The position numbers and the translations under genes are program-made. Positions 57,882 to 64,000 of a DNA stretch of 64,000 bases are shown here, in pieces (position 1 is the stretch's first letter; every line of letters begins with the position of its first letter). Below the pieces are notes generated by a model that saw only the letters and a program-made list of their open reading frames with translations, was not told the DNA's origin and made no database searches. Source of the stretch: Triangularia verruculosa (lineage: Eukaryota; Ascomycota; Sordariomycetes; Sordariales; Podosporaceae); assembly GCA_033296885.1 (NCBI GenBank), contig MU863880.1:248001-312000 (forward strand). The letters are read 5' to 3'.

Positions 57882-59051
57882 ATGGACACCCCAAAACGCT
57901 GCCCGGAAGGCTTCAAGAAACTCCGCAAAGCCATTCTCGCTGGCCGGGGCACCCACTACATCGAACTCCCCGAGTTCTACCGACTCACCCCCGACGACCA
58001 CGACGCCTTCCAGCGGTGGTCCAGCTTCAACTGCCCAGCCTCCTCCGTCCCTTGGGCTGGCTTCTTCAACTTCTGCCGTGAACCATCCAACTTGAACCTC
58101 CTCAATCCCGAAATAATCGAAAACCTCACCCTCACCATGTCGCTCTCAAGCCCTCCCTCCCTGCAACTCCCCATCGCCCACGACGATCAATACCTCTACC
58201 GCCTCACCATAAACCCCTACGACCTCACCTCCACAGGCGACAACATCCCTTACTGCCCCCACCTCAAACAAACCACCCCCTCCCCTTATTTCGACTACCA
58301 CATCCTCGCCCTGGCAAACCCCTACATCAACCCCCTTCGCAACCGCCGCGACAGACTCACCAACCCCAACTTCTGCGCCCCGTCCGTTGCCGGGTGCCAA
58401 TTCGCCTTTTTCCAGCTCGGTCCCCTCTCATACGCCCCCCATGATCACGATCAATCCTGCGACAAGTCCTTCATCTCCCAGGACCGTGACCTCACCCACC
58501 TGGACTGGAAACCAACAGGCTTCAACCTCGTCCTACGCCTCGAGTTCGACCCCACCGGCAAAGTGGCCCGTTCGTCCGGAGTCTACGCCATTTACAACTC
58601 CCCCTCCCCCTCCCGTCCCGCCCGGGAAATCTGCGAATGCGGAAAGTCAATGCTCCACGACAATAACAACGCCTTTTCCTTCTCACAGCCGCTCAATGCC
58701 CCAAATCTTCGCTCCTCATCACGCAAGGAGGACAGGCCATTCTGGGCAGCACCACAGCCAGGCAGCCACGATATAAACCAGTTCCACGTCGCCAGGGTCG
58801 CGGATTCTCTACCGGACCGCAGAAACTACCAGAACCGAATTCGCTGGGAGGAAAAGATCTGGGCGCCTGTCGAGCTTGTCCGTGTTCCCAAACCGGGACA
58901 GAACCCCGTAGTTGCGGAGGAGGAGTTACCCACCGTACTGGGGACTGCGGAAAGGCCACGTAACTTCACGGTGCATGACATCTCCTTTCCTTTGATCATG
59001 GTTCTCGTCATTTGTCTGGCTTCCTGGATCAAAGCTAGTATCGCGTGGTAA
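57882..59051 (+). CDS. Hypothetical tail-anchored protein (389 aa)
   Basis: A single exon of 389 codons with strongly C-ending codon use and a C/A-rich leader (ACAACC), so very likely a real gene. I recognise no family. The body is soluble, with several Cys/His-rich spots (CEPHDHDQSCD-like region around residue 190 and EICECGKSMLHDN around 247). The last 20 residues (FPLIMVLVICLASWIKASIAW) form one hydrophobic segment, suggesting a tail-anchored protein facing the cytosol. It is convergent with the next gene, 142 bases apart. Function unknown. Confidence 0.75.
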   Translation: MDTPKRCPEGFKKLRKAILAGRGTHYIELPEFYRLTPDDHDAFQRWSSFNCPASSVPWAGFFNFCREPSNLNLLNPEIIENLTLTMSLSSPPSLQLPIAHDDQYLYRLTINPYDLTSTGDNIPYCPHLKQTTPSPYFDYHILALANPYINPLRNRRDRLTNPNFCAPSVAGCQFAFFQLGPLSYAPHDHDQSCDKSFISQDRDLTHLDWKPTGFNLVLRLEFDPTGKVARSSGVYAIYNSPSPSRPAREICECGKSMLHDNNNAFSFSQPLNAPNLRSSSRKEDRPFWAAPQPGSHDINQFHVARVADSLPDRRNYQNRIRWEEKIWAPVELVRVPKPGQNPVVAEEELPTVLGTAERPRNFTVHDISFPLIMVLVICLASWIKASIAW

Positions 59052-59193
59052 AGGGTTGCATAGTGCATACATAAATGCTTGGGTACCTGGGGGCAGCGTG
59101 AAGTAGATCAAATTGGATACAATAGATTGGGTATCACATACATTTCAGTCTCATGTCCTATCCATGCAACAATAACCAAAAACATAACCCCCT

Positions 59194-60490
59194 TCATTGC
59201 CACCGATGCATCAACCCAACAAAATAATCCCAGTACTGACACAACGCCCGCCCATTCCACCCCTGGTTCTCCAAACCGAACCCATCCAGATCCACAATCG
59301 CTGGGAGATACTTGCTCTCCCAGTCTCTGAGCAACGCTCCTTGCTCACTCTGCTTGGAGCACTCATGCCTTGCCTTGCAAAGCTCCCAATAGGCGGGATA
59401 CCAGCCAGCTTGCTCCCAACCAATGATACTGACAACAGTTGGTTGATTCTGCTCGTTCATGGAGACGATAATGTTCCTCGGGTGAAGAGCGCCGTGCGTA
59501 AACACAATCGGGACGCTATCCGGAAATAGGTGGTGAGGCTGATAGTTAATCTTGGCAGGCATATCGTCCTTCTGCTTCGTCTGCGACAGGGCAACGGCCG
59601 TGGCGACGAAGTAGCTGTGAAAATTAGACACATTTGGGAAGGGACCTGGTGCGGGGACCTTCAGGCCAAGGGAGGATGGAAGCTGAAAGATTTCGTCTTT
59701 GAGAGGGGTATTGTCAATACTTGCTGTATGGATGTTAGCTCAAACTGCAACAAAAATGGGGGGACCTGGGAAACATACCAACCACCTCCACCCCTCCTGA
59801 CTGCAGCCGTCTCCATGCTTTCACCACGTCCTTGATCTGAAGGCAAACATGCTCCTTCTGCGAGTCGGACAGGTACGGCCATTGTTGCTCCAGCGTTACG
59901 CCATCTGATGGTAACGAGAGGTATACGACTCTTTCCCCAGTCTCAATGTCACGTCTCCAGCCAAAGACCTCAGGCACAGGCACCTTGTCGTTGAGATACC
60001 GTCGCAGTGCCATCAAAGTCTTGGCTTCGGTAGAAGTGACAGTGGTATCTGCGCCATACTTCAGCAGCAGTCCAGCCTCGGGAACTGGCAGATAGTATGG
60101 CGATGGTAATGGAAGGGAGCCATGTGAGAGGATGGCCTGCCCGCGGATCTGTGGAACGCTGGGGAGATCTGGTGGGAACCCGTACTTGGATCGGGTGAAG
60201 TATGAGGAATGAGCGAAGATGACGTTGTCGCCTGGGGGGAAAATCAAGTTGACGAGAATCCTTTGCTCATCTTCCTGTTTCTGAATACTTGCTGGTTGTG
60301 GTACTGGCACGACGACAGGCTTGCTGACAGGTGCTGGTGCTCTGGGAGCAAGAGTCGTGGGGGTCAGAGTTAGGTTGGAGAGGGAGTTGTAGAGGGCCTC
60401 AAAGGGATCCACTTCCTCGACATGTTGACAAAGTGGCGGTGGTGGGGAGGGTTGGTGGAAGTGGTTGAGGTGGATTGGGTTCAGTAACAT
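59194..60490 (-). CDS. APH-fold protein lacking both catalytic Asp residues
   Basis: Exons 60490-59779 and 59723-59194 (55-nt intron, donor GTATGT, branch GAGCTAACA, acceptor ATACAG) give 413 aa from ATG 60490-60488. The fold of fungal aminoglycoside-phosphotransferase (APH/choline kinase-like) proteins is clear: LLKYGADTTVTSTEAKTLMA, VPVPEVFGW, VYLSLPSDGVTLEQQW, then FTHGALHPRNIIVS, VSIIGWEQAGWYPAYWE. The catalytic HGDLHPxN has become HGALHPRN (Ala316), and the metal-binding IIDWE has become IIGWE (Gly339). Both Asp residues required for phosphate transfer are lost while the surrounding motif is well kept, so this is a probable pseudo-phosphotransferase. The first 80 residues are Pro-rich. 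Confidence 0.82.
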
Positions 60491-61614
60491 CTTGACGACG
60501 GTGAATATGTACGGTGGACAATTGTTTTGTTTACCGAAGGTCAACGAAGTCGCATTTCGGGAGGAAAAGTACTGAAGAGTGTTGTTTTCAGTATATTAAT
60601 TGCTCAGTTGATGGAGTTGGATCCATGACGTTGGGCTCGGGCAGGTGCGCTGGCGCCGGTGCCCAACCAGCTGGCAGGTGATGGCGGCAGGCGACACTGA
60701 CAAGAGGAATGGACAGTGGCTAGCGTATAGCTCGATTGGTTCGCGTCATGGATCACGGAAACAAATTTCAGGAACGCGCTATCTGCTTTGTGACTGTTTT
60801 TCGACGTTTGGGAAGGGGGGGGAGTTACTGGATGATATCACATGAGCCGTCCCGCGTGCGACCCCTCAAGACGTCATCTCCGGAGCTACCCGCCCCGCTG
60901 CCGAACCTGGCCGGTTCGTACAACCTCGTCTGACGACTTAACCGTCGAAGGTCCACGCACGAGGCTTGAAATGCGGAATAGCTATGTGAAGAGGTCATTT
61001 CTACTTCTTCGGTAGTAGTATTGATTGGCAGGTGCAGCCTTACCCCCCGAGAAGGCCCTATTCTACACCGGGGACCTTAAGGTTCTTGGGAGCATTACGT
61101 TACAACCCTCAGCTTCAGCCAAAGGTACCAAGAGGGGATCTTGGACTAGCTTTGTCAACTTAGTCAAAACCCTTATTTCTCCGAGAGGTTCTCATGGGAG
61201 CATTACCTGTCTTCTCAACTTCATTCCCGCTCGTCCAAAACCTCGAGCGGTATATCAACGTTAGACACCTCTTTCATCACAGATCCTCAGCTTCTGAATG
61301 TCCACCTCGACGTATGCGAGTTCCCACAGGCAGCCAACCTTGCTATACAGATAGGTAGTAAAATTAGTTCGGCGGAGTACCTTCGAGACCTTGATGTCGG
61401 CGCAGTACAGAAAAAAGAAGTCGCACTGCTACCGCCAAAAGATACAAGATAGAGGGCAGTCAAACGAGGACAAGGATTGTAAGCGGAAAACCCAATTGAG
61501 ATTGATATTTGAAAGCGTTTGATAGACAAGGCTCGTCCTCGGATTGGGTCCGGATCGGAGCTTAAGTCATAGTGGCCGAGCTCGTAGACTATGGTAGCGA
61601 ATGAGTTCTCAAAA
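60491..61614. other. Intergenic, no gene seen
   Basis: Promoter of the APH-like gene and 3' flank of the HNH pseudogene. Nothing supportable. Confidence 0.45.
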
Positions 61615-62808
61615 TCAACAAAGCTCCTCGAAGCTACGCCTCCGCTTCCGTGGCCGCCCCAAACGCTCCTCCTCATATTGCTTAGCATAGCCGAGCTCGT
61701 CATCATAGCAGCCATCGCTCTCCAAGGTATCTCTTCCATAGCAGCCGCTATCACGTGGACCGAGGCTTTCCAATCCTAGTATTTCGTCAGCGGTATCGTC
61801 GAACCTCGGTGCGCTTCGCCTCCTAGGGGAGCGCAACCTGGAATTATTCCACATCTGCCTGCACATCTCGGGACTAGCCTCCTCGGTCTCCCATTTACCC
61901 TTCTCGCCACTCCAGAGAAGCAGGCGCCTCGGCACAGGCGCCGAGGGGAGGAACTCATCGAAGACATGAGGGCTTAGAATGGTCCACGCAAGACGGGCGA
62001 AAAGACACTCTACTGCCACAGTCGTGGGGATGGGGTGGACGGCGCGGTTATGCCAGAGGTTAGGGAGCTGTCCGCTTGGAGTCGAGCTGAAGACGTGCAG
62101 AACGAGCTGCGGTGGCTTCTGCTCTGCTGTGGCTTCGTCGCGAGCCGCATCCGCCTCGCCGCCGTCTCCCACACTTTACCCCCCAACCTTGGGAACAAAA
62201 CAGAAATGTCTCTCTTCAAAAACGCGATGGAGATCTGCCCGTAGCATCAAAAGGTTTGCTGGGCCGTCAATCGGGTCGGTGGAGAACAACTGCGTGGGCG
62301 AGTACTGTTGCATCTGGTTTAAAAGCCACCAGTCCTCCTCGGCGGCCGGTAGCAGATGCGCCATCTCGAGGCCGTCGCCGTAGTTGGACAGTACGCAGCG
62401 CGGAGCCACATCTCCTGCCATACGTGTCGCCGATGTACCTGCCACCCATTTTTGCCACAAGGGTGGCAGATGATCATGCGGGAATCGCCAGTGTGAGAAG
62501 CGCGGCACGACAGGGTAAGGAGGGTCCAGCGGGCCAGGAAGGTGAGAGAAGTATTGCGGCTCGCGCAGGATGCCGTCATCCGGGCGCTCCACACTCACGG
62601 CGCCGCCGCGGTCAAGTGAGAAAAACCCGTCGCTCCATCGGTTACCGGCAATGAGGCCGCAGGCAGCCAGTGCCGTGTCGAAGTCGATGCCGCCGACATC
62701 AAGTGCGGGCAGTGAGAGAAGCACTGCTGTGCTACCAAGGTACCCAGGGTGGAGAAACTTGACTTTGTGGGGCGCTGCGCTGTCGCAGGGCTGTCATTCG
62801 GATGACAT
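61615..62808 (-). pseudogene. HNH-endonuclease-domain gene with two in-frame stops
   Basis: One continuous minus frame of 398 codons from ATG 62808 to the stop at 61615, broken by TGA at codon 5 (62796-62794) and TAA at codon 211 (62178-62176). Between the stops are family features of the fungal HNH_2 type: FLHPGYLGSTAVLLSLPALD, then FDTALAACGLIAGNRW, CVLSNYGDGLEMAHLLP (the metal-binding H block), GPANLLMLRADLHRVFEERH (N and H) and FCFVPKVGG. After the TAA, the usual C-terminal block continues in the same frame: QLVLHVFSSTP, LPNLWHNRAVHP, VECLFARLAWTI. Two intact halves in one frame separated by point nonsense changes point to a recent pseudogene. An intron with weak donor GTTGGG could remove the TAA, but not the TGA. 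Confidence 0.72.
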
Positions 62809-63114
62809 TCGGGTTCGTTTGCAGCAGGACGCAATTGCATTTTGTGTAGCAGAGGTAATTCGTCGCGATATAAGTGAGAGGGGGAAGAGCTGGCTGGCGG
62901 ATTGCTAGGTAATGAAACCTTTCGCGGTATTATTGTGTTGGTCTGTGCTTAACTCGGGCGGTTGTCTCGCCAACTAGGGATGAAAGCAGGCTCGCAAGTA
63001 GTGGTTAGGCAGAACGTGGAGTGAGTTACTGCTTGTGACGGATCAGCACCAAAACACTAACAAATGTCACAAGCGCTTTTTCACCCCACGTAGGCAGTTA
63101 GTTATACCACAAAT
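62809..63114. other. Intergenic, no gene seen
   Basis: Flank between the HNH pseudogene and the MITE-like element. Confidence 0.5.
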
Positions 63115-63328
63115 ACTTATTCATTATGGATTTATCTATGCGCAAGACACGGGCCATCTCTTATAGAAATATCACCCAAATTCCCCTGCTCATCCTCTTC
63201 AATGGGGTGGAAGCGAGTCAAAACAAGCAGATCGCTACGCCTAATAGCCACCGAGCAGGGAGTCGACGAGGGTTTTTGGTGAAAAAGTGGCCCGTGCTTG
63301 CGCATAGACAAATCTATATCCAATAAGT
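63115..63328. mobile_element. MITE-like element with 42-bp inverted ends
   Basis: About 214 bp bounded by imperfect inverted repeats. The left end is ACTTATT then GGATTTATCTATGCGCAAG and CACGGGCCA; the right end, read inverted, is ACTTATT then AGATTTGTCTATGCGCAAG and CACGGGCCA. The outermost 7 bases match perfectly. No coding capacity. No clear target-site duplication, so the superfamily is unknown. Confidence 0.7.
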
Positions 63329-63509
63329 TTTACAGCGACAGTTGAGAACTAAGCAATTTAGACAACAGTCTTCCCGCCCCCACTACAGAACGGGAGTAGA
63401 GATTCTTATCCCTACCATAAGATCAAGAAGTAGGAAGCGAATGAATTTATACCCTCTACTTCCTTCCAGAAGGTCAATGTCACTCCTGCTAAAAAGCAAT
63501 GTTAGGATG

Positions 63510-63581
63510 AGGTCCTACCCGGACTCGAACCGGGGTTGCCGGAATCAGAATCCGGAGTGATAACCGCTACACTATAGAACC
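63510..63581 (-). tRNA. tRNA-Gln(CUG), intronless
   Basis: 72 nt. Acceptor GGTTCTA/TAGGACC, D-arm stem GTGT/TCAC-type, anticodon stem CCGGA/TCCGG, loop TTCTGAT with anticodon CTG, T-arm CCCGGTTCGAGTCCGGG. Identical in acceptor and T-arm to the copy at 49847-49929, but with no intron. Confidence 0.92.
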
Positions 63582-64000
63582 TGGAATGTTCTGTGAGTGC
63601 ATTAATTGAGGAAATGCCTCAAGTTCTTCTTTCTTTCCCGCTGTGTGGGATAGTGTTATGTCTCCACCCATGCCGAGTCATGCGGTTACTCCACAGTCAA
63701 CGTCTTTTGCTTCTGATGCTTTTAAGCTAGCGCCAGAATCACCACTTACAAAGTGCGAAGTGATGTTCTATTTATCTTGCTGTGCGGTCACCCTAATGCA
63801 ACCTCTTTCCAAACCGGCCCGGGTTTGAAGCTGTGACATATAGAATCCTGCCGCACCGCGCCAATGCCCCGTCTTTCAGCTACCCCGTCTTTCCACTCTA
63901 TGAGCATCACGTAGTATATAGTGGTGTTGTACTCCCGATCCCGCAGGTACACTTTACTCCCCATTCCTGTTTTTGTTCTGTCGAGATCGTTGAAGTCCCG
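63582..64000. other. Window end, no gene seen
   Basis: Downstream flank of the upstream-facing tRNA. No supportable feature before the window edge. Confidence 0.5.

Noticed and set aside
58146..58400. Val/Gly-rich antisense frame in the tail-anchored protein gene
   Set aside because: Antisense shadow of a C-rich coding sequence.

Overview
This is a piece of a filamentous ascomycete (Pezizomycotina) chromosome, most likely a Sordariomycete close to the Sordariales. The evidence is short spliceosomal introns (GTAAGT-type donors, CTAAC/CTGAC branch points, CAG/TAG acceptors), HET-domain genes, a Zn2Cys6 regulator with an adjacent MFS transporter, an RTA1 protein, a hydrophobin whose signal peptide resembles Neurospora EAS, and transition-biased repeat decay typical of repeat-induced point mutation (RIP). 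No database search was run. Exon coordinates were read by eye, and reading-frame sums were checked for every multi-exon model except the broken gene at the left edge.

Layout. 0-9.3 kb: a frame-disrupted secreted-protein gene (-), a HET gene (+), 2.5 kb without genes, and a pseudokinase (-). 12.7-19.4 kb: an amino acid permease (+), a small cysteine-rich secreted protein (+) and a single-pass membrane protein with a Cys-rich ectodomain (-). 20.4-28.5 kb: an accessory stretch with a degenerate tRNA, a second HET gene (-), a RIP-decayed repeat remnant with inverted repeats and a GA microsatellite, and a subtilisin-like gene with a changed catalytic Asp (-). 30-45 kb: the metabolic core, with an M14 carboxypeptidase, a large conserved protein, a GH5 glycosidase, a divergent MFS transporter/Zn2Cys6 regulator pair and an RTA1 membrane protein. 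45-64 kb: six intact tRNA genes (four with introns), a 6-Cys secreted protein, an acetyltransferase-like protein, a hydrophobin, a HET gene with one in-frame TAG, a tail-anchored protein, a pseudo-aminoglycoside phosphotransferase, an HNH-nuclease pseudogene and a MITE-like element.

How it fits together. Two themes stand out. One is secretion and the cell surface (hydrophobin, small secreted proteins, carboxypeptidase, membrane proteins). The other is self/non-self recognition and genome defence: three HET genes, RIP-like decay, and an unusual number of enzymes whose catalytic residues are lost or genes that are broken (pseudokinase, pseudo-APH, Asp-to-Glu subtilase, HNH pseudogene, HET with TAG). 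The most interesting single site is the TAG at 55662-55664. It replaces a Trp expected in the HET domain and sits in otherwise open frame, exactly the kind of codon that fungal sexual-stage A-to-I mRNA editing could turn back into UGG.
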